From an uncultured Lachnospiraceae bacterium (GTDB lineage: Bacteria; Bacillota; Clostridia; Lachnospirales; Lachnospiraceae), in the NCBI GenBank assembly GCA_910578795.1, contig CAJTSD010000010.1, positions 13,476-77,475 of the forward strand: a stretch of DNA of 64,000 nucleotides. Direction: 5' to 3'. The number at the start of each line of letters is the position of its first letter. Position 1 is the first letter of the stretch. The notes beneath the pieces are model-generated. The model made no database searches. It was not told the origin of the DNA and saw nothing but the letters and a program-made list of their open reading frames with translations. Of this stretch, positions 8,455 to 17,967 are shown one piece after another. Made by a program: the position numbers and the translations under genes.

Positions 8455-9708
8455 ATGGCAATCAGAGAACGTTTATCTGGAAATGAAGCGGTGGCATATG
8501 CGATTAAACAGATTAATCCTGATGTAATGCCGGCGTTTCCGATTACTCCGTCTACGGAGATTCCGCAGTATGTTGCTACATATATTGCAAACGGTGAGAT
8601 TGATACGGAGTTTATTCATGTAGAAAGTGAGCATAGTGCGATGAGTGCGACAATCGGCGCATCCGCGGCAGGTGCGCGGGCGCTTACGGCAACGTCTTCC
8701 TGTGGAATGGCACTGATGTGGGAGGAGCTTTATGTGGCGGCTTCCGACAGGCTTCCAATTGTGCTTGCGCTTGTCAACAGGGCGCTTACAGGTCCGATTA
8801 ATATTAATGCCGACCATTCGGACAGCATGGGCGCGCGGGATACTGGATGGATACAAATCTATGCGGAGTCCAATCAGGAGGTCTATGACAACTTTATCCA
8901 GGCATTTCCGATTGCGGAGCATGAGAAGGTTCACCTTCCCGTGATGGTATGCCAGGACGGATTTATTACAAGCCATGGTGTGGAGAATATTCTGCTTGTG
9001 GAAGACGACAAGGTGAAGACGTTTGTGGGTGAATACGAACCGGAGCATTATCTGTTGAATCCGAATGAGAAGATGGCGGTAGGACCGTATGCCGTATCAA
9101 ATTACTATATGGAAACAAAGCGTGCACAGCGTCAGGCAATGATTGAGGCAAAGCAGGTTATTTTGGATGTGGCGAAAAAATTCGAGGAAATGACAGGTCG
9201 GAAATATGCTTTCTTTGAGGAATATCGAATGGAAGATGCAGAATATGCGGTTGTGATTATTGGATCGGCAGCCGGAACATGTAAGGCAGCAATTGAGCAT
9301 ATCAGAAGCACCACGGGAAAGAAAGTGGGATTAATCAAGATCAGAGTGTTCCGTCCGTTTCCCGAGGAGGAGCTGGCGAAGGCGCTCGCACATGTAAAGG
9401 CTGTTGCAATTATGGACCGGAGCGAGATGTTTTCCGCAACGGGCGGACCGCTCGGTGCAGAGGTAAGGGCTGCGCTCTATCAGGCAAAGAGCAGCGCGGA
9501 AACGGTGAATTATTTTTACGGACTTGGCGGAAGGGATATTACAGTAGCTGATTTTGAGCAGGTATATGAGAATCTTGGGGAAATGGCGCGGACACATAAG
9601 CCTGTCGGAATGTACGGTTACATCGGGCTTCGCAGTGAGCAGAATCAGGAGGTAAAACCCTCCGAAGAGAATGGAGGTTTAAGGGTACATGGTACAGACA
9701 GCATATAA
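8455..9708 (+). CDS. porA: Pyruvate:ferredoxin oxidoreductase, alpha subunit
   Basis: 417 residues. The N-terminal pyrimidine-binding domain shows GNEAVAYAIKQINPDVMPAFPITPSTEIPQ, and HVESEHSAMSATIGASAAGAR, both family hallmarks. The C-terminal transketolase-C-like domain includes KIRVFRPFPEEEL and MDRSEMFSATGGPLG. It starts directly after the porD stop and overlaps porB by 20 bases, so the four subunits are co-translated. Many Lachnospiraceae also carry the single-chain enzyme NifJ; whether this host does is not visible here. Confidence 0.92.
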   Translation: MAIRERLSGNEAVAYAIKQINPDVMPAFPITPSTEIPQYVATYIANGEIDTEFIHVESEHSAMSATIGASAAGARALTATSSCGMALMWEELYVAASDRLPIVLALVNRALTGPININADHSDSMGARDTGWIQIYAESNQEVYDNFIQAFPIAEHEKVHLPVMVCQDGFITSHGVENILLVEDDKVKTFVGEYEPEHYLLNPNEKMAVGPYAVSNYYMETKRAQRQAMIEAKQVILDVAKKFEEMTGRKYAFFEEYRMEDAEYAVVIIGSAAGTCKAAIEHIRSTTGKKVGLIKIRVFRPFPEEELAKALAHVKAVAIMDRSEMFSATGGPLGAEVRAALYQAKSSAETVNYFYGLGGRDITVADFEQVYENLGEMARTHKPVGMYGYIGLRSEQNQEVKPSEENGGLRVHGTDSI

Positions 9709-10627
9709 TTTCAAGGAAGTGATGAGTAAGCCGGAGCGTTTGGCTCCAGGGCATAGAATGTGTGCAGGCTGCGGTGGAACAATCACGGTAAGAAACGTGC
9801 TCAGGGCGTTGAAGGAGGAAGACAAGGCGGTGATTGGTAATGCTACGGGCTGTCTTGAGGTTTCTTCGTTTATGTATCCCTACACGGCATATGAGGACAG
9901 TTATATTCATAATGCCTTTGAGAATGCGGGAGCAACGCTTTCCGGAGTGGAAACTGCTTACAATGTGTTAAAGAAAAAGGGAAAAATCAAAGATAATTAT
10001 AAGTTTATCACTTTTGGCGGTGATGGCGGTACCTATGATATTGGTTTTCAATCGCTTTCGGGAGCAATGGAGAGAGGTCATGATATGGTGTATGTATGTT
10101 ATGACAATGGTGCATATATGAACACCGGAACACAGCGCTCCTCTGCAACGCCGCAGTATGCGGACACGACGACTACGCCTGCGGGAAGGGCTTCGGCAGG
10201 AAAGGTACAGATTCGAAAGGATTTAGCGGCAATTATTGCGGAGCATCATGTGCCATATGTAGGTCAGACAACGTTTACCTCCAACTTTAAGGATTTATAT
10301 ACCAAGGCGCAGAAGGCAATCTATACACCGGGAGCCGCATTCTTAAATGTGATGTCGCCGTGCCCGAGAGGCTGGGGATATGAAACAAGCGAGCTGATGA
10401 ATATCTGTAAGCTCGCCATTGATACATGCTATTGGCCGTTGTTTGAAGTAATTGACGGTCAGTGGATATTGAGCTATGAGCCGAAGAATAAACTGCCGAT
10501 TGAGGACTTTTTAAAGCCGCAGAGGCGTTTTAGACATCTTTTCAAGAAAGAGAATGAAGAATTGATTGGATGTTTTCAGGAGGAAGTAGACAGACGCTGG
10601 GAGGAGCTTCGGAACAAGTGCAATTAA
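9689..10627 (+). CDS. porB: Pyruvate:ferredoxin oxidoreductase, beta subunit (TPP-binding)
   Basis: 312 residues. The iron-sulfur ligands appear in HRMCAGCGG, NATGCLEV and the later MSPCPRGWG; the thiamine diphosphate/Mg motif is FGGDGGTYDIGFQSLSGAMERGHDMVYVCYDNGAYMNT (in part). It carries the TPP and proximal 4Fe-4S cluster where the 2-oxoacid is decarboxylated. The ATG at 9689 lies inside the end of porA and has GGAGG eleven bases upstream. The operon ends at the following terminator. Confidence 0.92.
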   Translation: MVQTAYNFKEVMSKPERLAPGHRMCAGCGGTITVRNVLRALKEEDKAVIGNATGCLEVSSFMYPYTAYEDSYIHNAFENAGATLSGVETAYNVLKKKGKIKDNYKFITFGGDGGTYDIGFQSLSGAMERGHDMVYVCYDNGAYMNTGTQRSSATPQYADTTTTPAGRASAGKVQIRKDLAAIIAEHHVPYVGQTTFTSNFKDLYTKAQKAIYTPGAAFLNVMSPCPRGWGYETSELMNICKLAIDTCYWPLFEVIDGQWILSYEPKNKLPIEDFLKPQRRFRHLFKKENEELIGCFQEEVDRRWEELRNKCN

Positions 10628-10638
10628 AAATGGGCATA

Positions 10639-10673
10639 AAAATGCAGGCTGCAGTAAAATCAGCCTGCATTTT
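10639..10673. terminator. Terminator of the por operon
   Basis: Thirteen-base-pair perfect stem (10639-10651 with 10661-10673), A-rich before and T-rich after, so usable on both strands; the minus-strand gene ending at 10681 converges on it. Confidence 0.85.
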
Positions 10674-10680
10674 GTGATTC

Positions 10681-11229
10681 CTATGACTGTTCAACCTGTT
10701 GTCGTACTGCCTCAATTTCGGCTTGCTTTCTAGCCTCATCTTCGGCTGCTTCCCGTAACAGTCTTTCATATATGGCATTTGCCTCCTTCACGATATCATC
10801 GTGTTCCGGAGAGAGCGTTACATCACTGCTCTCTTTTTTTTTTGACGATGCATCCTCTCCAGATTCACTGCCCGAAAGAAGCGAGTCAACGGTATTCTGA
10901 TTGCTGGATGTGCTCAGAATAGCATTCAGGGCAGCTTTTGTCTGGTCGTCAACGGGTCCTTTGCCATAGAGACCGGAATAAGAACCTGTGGTAGCATTAT
11001 AGGCAGACGCATCAATACTGTCATTTGCATTTTGGCTGGCAGCATTCGCTTCAAGGCTAAGCCTTTTTTCCTTCTCCGCCTCTAATTGAAGCCGTTCTTT
11101 TTTGAGTGCTTCCTTCTTCTCGGCCTTTGAGGGCCACACACGGAAAACATCAGGGTTATATGAAACTAACCACCATTTGATGACATGCGGATAATATTTT
11201 TTTAGAAAATATGCTGTCGCTGCATCCAT
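10681..11229 (-). CDS. Charged helical protein, function unknown
   Basis: Not recognised. 182 residues: an aromatic-rich N-terminus (FLKKYYPHVIKWWLVSYNPDVFRVW), a Lys/Glu-rich predicted coiled coil (about residues 35-60), a low-complexity Ser/Asn/Gly middle, and a second charged helix ending EAVRQQVEQS. No signal peptide or membrane segment. The ribosome site is weak (GGTG), so expression may be low. Confidence 0.6.
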   Translation of the reverse strand: MDAATAYFLKKYYPHVIKWWLVSYNPDVFRVWPSKAEKKEALKKERLQLEAEKEKRLSLEANAASQNANDSIDASAYNATTGSYSGLYGKGPVDDQTKAALNAILSTSSNQNTVDSLLSGSESGEDASSKKKESSDVTLSPEHDDIVKEANAIYERLLREAAEDEARKQAEIEAVRQQVEQS

Positions 11230-11413
11230 AATAAATTCACACCATCTTTCAATGCCGTATCAGGCAAAAAATTACACGAATATATTATAGCATATATTGT
11301 CTAAAAACGATACAAAAAATAAAAAATTCTATGCATAATTTCCGTCTTTTTATGCTGTGCTCTCTTTGAAATCTTAAATTGAAATAAAAAATGTAATAAA
11401 AGTATAAACTAAA

Positions 11414-11441
11414 TTGACAAATTGCAAAATGGTGTTATATT
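11414..11441 (+). promoter_or_regulatory. Probable sigma-A promoter of clpB
   Basis: TTGACA at 11414-11419 and TATATT at 11436-11441 with a 16-base spacer, 52 bases before the clpB ATG. I looked for a CIRCE element and for CtsR direct repeats here and saw neither, unlike htpG further on. Confidence 0.65.
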
Positions 11442-11493
11442 TAATGTAGAACAGATAAAACAAGACAAAAAAGAAAAGAGGGAGGAACGCAAT

Positions 11494-14082
11494 ATGAATA
11501 TTCAGCGGTTTACACAAAAATCAATTGAAGCAGTCAATACCTGTGAAAAGCTTGCAATGGAATACGGGAATCAGGAACTGGAACAGGAGCATCTTCTGTA
11601 TGCGCTTTTAACGATTGATGACAGCCTGATTTTGAAGCTGACGGAGAAGATGGAAATCAATACAGACTATTTTTTGGAGCGTGCAAGAAAAGCAATTGAA
11701 AAGCGCGTGAAGGTACAGGGTGGACAGATTTATGTCGGTCAGTATTTGAATAAAGTGTTAATCAGTGCAGAGGATGAGGCAAAACACATGGGGGACGAGT
11801 ATGTTTCGGTAGAACATTTGTTTCTCGCAATGCTTCAGAATCCGAATAAGGAAATCAAGGAAATTTTCAGGGAATACGGAATTACGCGGGAACGTTTTTT
11901 AAAGGCGCTTTCGCAGGTCAGAGGCAATCAGAAGGTTGTGAGCGATAATCCTGAGGCAACGTATGATACGTTGGAGAAATACGGTCAGGACTTGGTGGAG
12001 AAGGCGAGAAACCAAAAGCTGGATCCGGTGATTGGACGCGATAATGAAATTCGGAACATTATTCGGATTTTGTCGAGAAAGACGAAGAACAATCCGGTGC
12101 TGATTGGAGAGCCGGGGGTAGGAAAAACGGCTGTGGTGGAAGGACTGGCACAGCGTATTGTGCGGGGGGACGTGCCCCAGGGCTTGAAGGATAAAAAGAT
12201 TTTTTCTTTGGATATGGGCGCACTTGTGGCAGGTGCAAAGTACCGCGGCGAGTTTGAGGAACGTTTAAAGGCTGTGCTTGAGGATGTGAAAAACAGCGAC
12301 GGACAGATTATTTTGTTTATCGATGAGCTTCACACGATTGTGGGGGCAGGAAAGACGGACGGCGCGATGGATGCGGGAAACATGCTAAAGCCAATGCTTG
12401 CAAGAGGGGAGCTGCACTGTATCGGTGCGACGACGCTTGATGAGTACAGGCAGTACATTGAAAAGGACGCGGCGCTTGAGCGGCGGTTCCAGCCGGTTAT
12501 GGTCAGTGAGCCGACGGTTGAGGACACGATTAGCATTTTGAGAGGATTAAAAGAGCGCTATGAGGTATTCCATGGTGTAAAAATCATGGACAATGCCCTT
12601 GTGAGTGCGGCGGTGCTCTCGAACCGATACATTACGGATCGTTTCCTGCCGGATAAGGCGATAGACCTGGTGGACGAGGCGTGTGCCTTGATTAAGACGG
12701 AGCTTGATTCCATGCCGGCAGAGCTTGACGAGCTGCAAAGAAGGATTATGCAGATGGAGATTGAGGTTGCCGCTTTGAAAAAAGAGGAGGATCGGTTAAG
12801 CGCCGAGCGTTTGGAGGCATTACAGGCGGAGCTTGCGGAGCAGAAGGCGGAGTATGACAACCGAAAAGCGCAGTGGGATAATGAGAAATCCTGCGTGGAA
12901 AAGCTTTCCAAATTGAGAGAAGACATTGAAGAAATCAATAATCAGATACAGATTGCGCAAAGAGAAGGAAATCTTGAGAAAGCGGCGGAGCTAAGCTATG
13001 GAAAGCTGCCACAGCTGAAAAAGCAGCTGGAGGCGGAGGAAGCGGCTGCAGGTTCCCGGGAAATGCGTCTTGTGCATGAGAGTGTGTCCGAGGAGGAGAT
13101 TGCAAGAATCATCTCACGCTGGACGGGAATTCCCGTGACAAAGCTAAATGAGAGCGAGCGCAACAAGACACTCCACCTTGACGAAGAGCTTCACAGGCGT
13201 GTCGTAGGGCAGGATGAAGGCGTCACCAAGGTTACGGAAGCGATTATCCGTTCTAAAGCTGGCATCAAGGATCCGGAGAAACCGATTGGCTCGTTCCTGT
13301 TTTTGGGACCGACTGGTGTTGGAAAGACGGAGCTTGCGAAGGCGCTTGCGGCATCGCTGTTTGACGATGAGTCCAATATGGTGCGGATTGATATGAGTGA
13401 GTATATGGAAAAGCATTCCGTATCAAGGCTGATTGGAGCGCCTCCCGGATATGTAGGATATGACGAGGGCGGACAGCTGACGGAGGCAGTGCGCAGAAAG
13501 CCGTATAGTGTTGTGCTGTTTGACGAGGTGGAGAAGGCGCATCCGGATGTGTTTAATATTCTGTTACAGGTACTTGACGACGGACGGATTACCGATTCTC
13601 AGGGGCGCACGGTGGACTTTAAAAATACAATATTGATTATGACTTCCAATATTGGGGCGAATTATTTATTGGAGGGCATTGATGAGCGCGGAAATATCAG
13701 TGAGCAGGCGCAGGAGCTGGTGATGGGCGAGCTGCGTGCCCATTTTCGACCGGAATTTTTAAACAGGCTGGATGAAACAATTCTGTTTAAACCGCTCACA
13801 AAGGATAATATTGGCGGTATTATCAAGCTGATTCTTGCCGATTTAAACAAAAGGCTTGCAGACAGGGAACTTTCCATTGAATTGACTGAGCGTGCAGAAG
13901 ACTATATTGTGAAGAATGGGTATAATCCGGTGTATGGTGCAAGACCATTAAAGCGGTATATCCAAAAATATGTGGAAACATTGGCGGCAAAGCTGATTCT
14001 TGCGGATCAGGTCAGGACAGGAGATGTTATACAGATAGACCTGAATGGGAATGGCGACGAGTTAGCTGCCTTGGTAAAATAA
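11494..14082 (+). CDS. clpB: ATP-dependent disaggregase ClpB
   Basis: 862 residues from the ATG at 11494, eight bases after GGAGG; an upstream in-frame TTG at 11422 overlaps the promoter. Order: Clp-N repeats (about 1-145), AAA+ 1 with Walker A GEPGVGKTAV and Walker B ILFIDELHT, a long coiled-coil middle domain (from DELQRRIMQM to QLKKQLEAEE, about residues 405-520) that distinguishes ClpB from ClpA/C, AAA+ 2 with GPTGVGKTELAKAL and SVVLFDEVEKAHPD, and a C-terminal D2-small domain. It resolves aggregated proteins with DnaK. There is no ClpP-binding loop that I can see. Confidence 0.96.
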   Translation: MNIQRFTQKSIEAVNTCEKLAMEYGNQELEQEHLLYALLTIDDSLILKLTEKMEINTDYFLERARKAIEKRVKVQGGQIYVGQYLNKVLISAEDEAKHMGDEYVSVEHLFLAMLQNPNKEIKEIFREYGITRERFLKALSQVRGNQKVVSDNPEATYDTLEKYGQDLVEKARNQKLDPVIGRDNEIRNIIRILSRKTKNNPVLIGEPGVGKTAVVEGLAQRIVRGDVPQGLKDKKIFSLDMGALVAGAKYRGEFEERLKAVLEDVKNSDGQIILFIDELHTIVGAGKTDGAMDAGNMLKPMLARGELHCIGATTLDEYRQYIEKDAALERRFQPVMVSEPTVEDTISILRGLKERYEVFHGVKIMDNALVSAAVLSNRYITDRFLPDKAIDLVDEACALIKTELDSMPAELDELQRRIMQMEIEVAALKKEEDRLSAERLEALQAELAEQKAEYDNRKAQWDNEKSCVEKLSKLREDIEEINNQIQIAQREGNLEKAAELSYGKLPQLKKQLEAEEAAAGSREMRLVHESVSEEEIARIISRWTGIPVTKLNESERNKTLHLDEELHRRVVGQDEGVTKVTEAIIRSKAGIKDPEKPIGSFLFLGPTGVGKTELAKALAASLFDDESNMVRIDMSEYMEKHSVSRLIGAPPGYVGYDEGGQLTEAVRRKPYSVVLFDEVEKAHPDVFNILLQVLDDGRITDSQGRTVDFKNTILIMTSNIGANYLLEGIDERGNISEQAQELVMGELRAHFRPEFLNRLDETILFKPLTKDNIGGIIKLILADLNKRLADRELSIELTERAEDYIVKNGYNPVYGARPLKRYIQKYVETLAAKLILADQVRTGDVIQIDLNGNGDELAALVK

Positions 14083-14117
14083 AAATAACGCATGGTTTTA
14101 TACCGTGCGTTATTTTT
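14081..14117. terminator. Bidirectional terminator after clpB
   Basis: Twelve-base-pair stem 14081-14092 with 14106-14117, extended inward by CATGGT/ACCGTG pairing; A-rich and T-rich flanks suit both clpB and the convergent gene ending at 14121. Confidence 0.85.
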
Positions 14118-14120
14118 GGG

Positions 14121-15023
14121 CTAAATAACAATAGCATGTTTTAGTAAAAAATCTTTCCATATCGGATAGTATTGTGCCCGAATATGTACCTGATCCCATG
14201 TGTAGTCCGATATTAATGAACCGTCTGCACAAAGGCTGCTTTCATTAATGTCAATATAAAAAATATCCTTTTGGTTGGCGAGCGTGGCAATCAGCTTATT
14301 TCGTGCGGAAATATTTTCATTTGTAATATTTTCATCCTCGCTTGACTTGCTTTCCGTTACAAGCAGATTTCCCTGTATGAAAATCAGTGCATCTGGCTGA
14401 AGGCTCCGGATATCCGCCACGACTTCCTTGTATTGCTTAAAAAATGTTTCAGGTGTACCCGTACCGCACTCGTTGATGCCGACCATAAGATAGATTTTTG
14501 AAAATTCCTGATCCGACAGGATTTCCCGTATGGTCTTTTTTTCGCCTTCATAGGTGAATTTTTTCTTGTCATAATCGTAAATGGATAGCGAGTTCTTACA
14601 CAAAAAGGTGGCATTTTCAATGCCGGAATACTGGCTGATTCCCACGGTACGGGAGTCGCCGATAAAGCAGGCGTCTTTGAAATAATTGTCATCCGCAGTC
14701 GTAAAGCTGTATGTTTCGATATTGGTGGACATTATTTCCACTGCCGAAAGGTCGGTTTCACTGACACGAAAGGCAATATTGCCAAAGAGCAGGGAGTTGT
14801 TGTCGATAAACGATGCTGTCGTAACTGTCCTGCTGCCCAAAAGATCCGAAAGATAAGTGCCGTCATGGATTGCCTTCATCGCCGTAACAAGCGGAATGTT
14901 TGGAACGGTATAGGTGTCTGCATTATGATAATATAAAGCATTCCAGCGTGTTCCAAGTAGGCTGAACACCAGTGCCGATATTACAATCAATGAAAGGAGT
15001 GCATAATTTTTTCTGTCACTCAT
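14121..15023 (-). CDS. Membrane-anchored SGNH/GDSL-like hydrolase, partner of the MBOAT gene
   Basis: 300 residues with an N-terminal signal anchor (YALLSLIVISALVFSLLG). Block I is FIGDSRTVG with nucleophile Ser124, the Gly/Asn blocks lie in MVGINECG, and block V is WDQVH with Asp277 and His280, giving a complete Ser-Asp-His triad on the outer face. It follows the MBOAT gene by 23 bases on the same strand. Such pairs O-acetylate or otherwise acylate surface glycans (as in AlgJ/AlgX or PatB with their MBOAT partners); the acceptor polymer is unknown. Confidence 0.8.
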   Translation of the reverse strand: MSDRKNYALLSLIVISALVFSLLGTRWNALYYHNADTYTVPNIPLVTAMKAIHDGTYLSDLLGSRTVTTASFIDNNSLLFGNIAFRVSETDLSAVEIMSTNIETYSFTTADDNYFKDACFIGDSRTVGISQYSGIENATFLCKNSLSIYDYDKKKFTYEGEKKTIREILSDQEFSKIYLMVGINECGTGTPETFFKQYKEVVADIRSLQPDALIFIQGNLLVTESKSSEDENITNENISARNKLIATLANQKDIFYIDINESSLCADGSLISDYTWDQVHIRAQYYPIWKDFLLKHAIVI

Positions 15024-15046
15024 AAGGAAAGCTGCCTCCGATAAAT

Positions 15047-16465
15047 CTAAAATCTAAAGTATAAAAACGGGTTGTTAATGCCAATTGCCAACAGGTAAAC
15101 GGAGTACCAAAATACCACAAGCAGTATGAGGATTCCAAGCGCTTTGTCGCGCACTTTCTCAAAAAGCTTTTCAGGATAGCTGACAGAGAAAATAACACTT
15201 ACTATTAAAAGCGGTGCATATAATTCAAGAAGTCTCCAAAAATCGGTTAGCGGGGCAGTCTGCACACCGCCAAAAAATGGAAACATTTTTAATAAATATA
15301 CACGAAGCTCGGAAAAATCGGTTATGGCAAAAACAATCCAGCTCACGGGAATATAGAGCAGAATATATAAATGTGACAAAAGCCATGCAAATATATTTTT
15401 GCTGTTTAAAAACCGAAGCATTATCGTTTTTTCAATCACCAAGAGGACAAAAATCAAAAGTCCCCAAAGAACAAAATTCCATGCCGCCCCATGCCAAAAA
15501 CCGACAAGAAGCCACACAACAAACAGGTGAAAAACAGTGCGCAGCGCCCCTTTACGGTTTCCGCCAAGCGGAATATAGACATATTCGCGAAACCAGGCAC
15601 CCAGCGTAATATGCCAACGCCGCCAAAATTCCGTTACACTCCTTGCTATGTAAGGATACCGGAAATTTTCAGGCATCGAAAAACCGAGCATATCGCCTAA
15701 ACCGATTGCCATAACCGAATAGCCCCAAAAATCAAAATAAAGCTGCATCGAATAGGCAAAAGCGCCGAGCCATGCAAGCGGTGTGGAAATGCTTTCAAAC
15801 CCAATTGTGCAGATTTCATTCCAAAGTGTGCCGATGCGGTTTGCAATAATGACCTTGTAGCCGAGTCCAACAATAAAGGTTTTGAGACCGCGGTCAATAT
15901 TTTCAATGGATACCTTGCGTTCCCTTAAAGCATCGGAAATGTCAGAGTACACGACAATCGGTCCCGCAATCAATTGAGGAAACATACATATGTACGCGCC
16001 GAGACTGACAAAAGATTTGTCGGCTTTTACCTTATCGCGGTATACATCAATGATATATGATACAATTTGAAAGGTATAAAAGCTGATGCCAAGCGGCAGA
16101 CTAACATTTAGCGTAAAAAACTGCCAGTCAATACCACATGTCTTTAGGAGCAGATTGATATTTTCAATAAAGAAATTTGCATATTTAAAAAAAAGTAACA
16201 GCCCGAAATTATATAAAAGTGCAATCCAAAACAAAAAAAGCCGTTCAGCCCTGCCTCTTTGATACCTTGCAATGCCAAGACCGAACAGATAATTGAGAAC
16301 GGTCGAGGCAAAAATTAAAAATAAATAAAAAGGATCACCAAAACTGTAAAACACCAAACTGCCCAAGAAAAGTAAAGTATTTTTACTTTTTGAGGGCACA
16401 CAATAATATAAGGCCAGAAAGGCAGGCAAAAATGCAAAAATAAAAGAAAGACTGCTAAAAACCAT
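15047..16465 (-). CDS. MBOAT-family O-acyltransferase (AlgI/DltB/PatA-like)
   Basis: 472 residues with about ten to twelve membrane helices. MBOAT hallmarks: RSVTEFWRRWHITLGAWFREYVYIPLGGNR and the catalytic-His segment GFWHGAAWNFVLWG. It moves an acyl group, usually acetyl, across the membrane to a secreted acceptor or to its SGNH partner encoded next. The ATG at 16465 has GGGGAG just upstream. It is first in a two-gene operon transcribed toward clpB. Confidence 0.88.
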   Translation of the reverse strand: MVFSSLSFIFAFLPAFLALYYCVPSKSKNTLLFLGSLVFYSFGDPFYLFLIFASTVLNYLFGLGIARYQRGRAERLFLFWIALLYNFGLLLFFKYANFFIENINLLLKTCGIDWQFFTLNVSLPLGISFYTFQIVSYIIDVYRDKVKADKSFVSLGAYICMFPQLIAGPIVVYSDISDALRERKVSIENIDRGLKTFIVGLGYKVIIANRIGTLWNEICTIGFESISTPLAWLGAFAYSMQLYFDFWGYSVMAIGLGDMLGFSMPENFRYPYIARSVTEFWRRWHITLGAWFREYVYIPLGGNRKGALRTVFHLFVVWLLVGFWHGAAWNFVLWGLLIFVLLVIEKTIMLRFLNSKNIFAWLLSHLYILLYIPVSWIVFAITDFSELRVYLLKMFPFFGGVQTAPLTDFWRLLELYAPLLIVSVIFSVSYPEKLFEKVRDKALGILILLVVFWYSVYLLAIGINNPFLYFRF

Positions 16466-16749
16466 GAGCTCCCCCTAAAGCGGCATTTGATCCGGCACCA
16501 CAATCTGCAGAACATATTGGCGTATGGTTACGCTGCCGCGAGAATATTATAGCAAAAATACAGACTAAATTCTACTGGAAACCAAGAATTTGTGTATACG
16601 AATTTTTGTCAGTAAAAAGCTTTTGTTTTGATACTTTTTACCAAAGATATTGCATAAGGCATCCAAAATATGCTAAAGTTTTTATGGAATTTTGTTTTTT
16701 GGTAAATTTTAGGAAAAGAATGACATCAGTGGGAAAGGGATGATATCCG

Positions 16750-17802
16750 TTGAAAAAAATAGTTGTTTTATTGATACTGCTTGCTTTGGCTCTTGCCGGC
16801 TGTGCGGATAAGACGCAGCCTTCAAATGGAACGACGAGGATTGTACTGACGACAGGATTTGGCAGGGATGAGGTCTTTCGGATTGAAAAAAGCTCCTGTT
16901 TGCTTGCGGAAATTATGGTGTACCTGACAAATACGAAAAACCAGTATGAAAATACATTTGGCGAAGAAATCTGGAATGCTTCCTACAACGGCGAAACATT
17001 GGAAGGAAATATTAAGGATACGGTACTTGCAAGAATGGCGCGGATTAAGGCATTGAATCTTCTTGCGTCGGAATATGAGATTGCACTTGAGCAAAATGAA
17101 AAAGAGCAGGCAAAACAGGCGGCGCAGATTTATCATGCCTCTTTAAATGATGCGGAGAAAAGGGCAATGGGAGTAGATGAGGCGCTGCTTTGCAGGATGT
17201 ATGAGGAATATGCGTTGTCCGAAAAGGTATACCAGTATTTAATTGCGGATATCAATCCTGAAATCAGTGACGACGAGGCGCGGACAATCACGGTACAGCA
17301 CATTTTGATTAAGACTTATTCTTTGAATGAAAACGGAGATCGAGTGGAATATACAAAACAGGCAAAAAACGAAGCGTATCAGAGGGCGCTTGAAGCGCTA
17401 AAGCGGGCGCGGGACGGAGATGAATTTACAAGCCTGATTGCCGAGTACAGTGAAGACAGCAATTCCTCCTATTCTTTTATCAAGGGGAGTATGGATCCGG
17501 CTTTTGAGGAAGCGGCATTTAACCTTGGAACGGATGAAATCAGCGGAATCGTCGAAAGCTCTCACGGGTATCATATTATCAAATGTATCAGTACGTTTGA
17601 CCGTGCCGAGACAGACAGAAACAAGGTAGTGATTGTGGAGCAGCGCCGCAGGGAAGTGTTTAATGAGGAATATTCAGGGTTTGTTGAAGGACTTACGAGA
17701 AACTTAAATCAAAAGCTTTGGGATCAGGTTGCTTTTATTGAGGATGAGAATGTGACGACGGACTCCTTTTTTTCCGTTTACGCAGAACAGTTTCACCAAT
17801 GA
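16750..17802 (+). CDS. PrsA-like parvulin peptidyl-prolyl isomerase lipoprotein
   Basis: 350 residues, starting with TTG at 16750 behind AAAGGGA; no in-frame ATG fits the signal peptide. The N-terminus is a lipoprotein signal with lipobox LALAGC, lipidated Cys18. An alpha-helical chaperone region follows, then a PpiC/parvulin domain (about residues 175-280: ITVQHILIKTY, SLIAEYSEDS, FNLGTDEISGIVESSHGYHIIKC). It should fold exported proteins at the outer face of the membrane. It is followed by the CIRCE element, whose hairpin may help terminate it. Confidence 0.88.
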   Translation: MKKIVVLLILLALALAGCADKTQPSNGTTRIVLTTGFGRDEVFRIEKSSCLLAEIMVYLTNTKNQYENTFGEEIWNASYNGETLEGNIKDTVLARMARIKALNLLASEYEIALEQNEKEQAKQAAQIYHASLNDAEKRAMGVDEALLCRMYEEYALSEKVYQYLIADINPEISDDEARTITVQHILIKTYSLNENGDRVEYTKQAKNEAYQRALEALKRARDGDEFTSLIAEYSEDSNSSYSFIKGSMDPAFEEAAFNLGTDEISGIVESSHGYHIIKCISTFDRAETDRNKVVIVEQRRREVFNEEYSGFVEGLTRNLNQKLWDQVAFIEDENVTTDSFFSVYAEQFHQ

Positions 17803-17847
17803 AAATTTATATAGGAATTATAAAAAGTATAAACAAAATATTAATTA

Positions 17848-17874
17848 TTAGCACTCAAACGCATCGAGTGCTAA
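17848..17874. promoter_or_regulatory. CIRCE operator (HrcA binding site)
   Basis: TTAGCACTC, nine bases, GAGTGCTAA: a perfect match to the CIRCE consensus bound by the heat-shock repressor HrcA. It lies seven bases before the -35 of the htpG promoter and is followed by a T-rich stretch, so the same inverted repeat could also terminate transcription from the upstream lipoprotein gene. Confidence 0.93.
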
Positions 17875-17881
17875 TTTTTGC

Positions 17882-17910
17882 TTGACATTTATTTTTTTGG
17901 GGATTAAACT
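17882..17910 (+). promoter_or_regulatory. Sigma-A promoter of htpG
   Basis: TTGACA at 17882-17887 and TAAACT at 17905-17910 with a 17-base spacer, 57 bases before the htpG ATG and immediately downstream of CIRCE. Confidence 0.8.
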
Positions 17911-17967
17911 TACTATCAGAACAAAATATCAGAACCAAAAATATCTAAGGAAGGAATGTGATTTTTC

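Noticed and set aside
11230..11493. CtsR or CIRCE operator upstream of clpB
   Set aside because: Neither the CtsR direct repeat nor the CIRCE inverted repeat is present; only a sigma-A promoter is seen.
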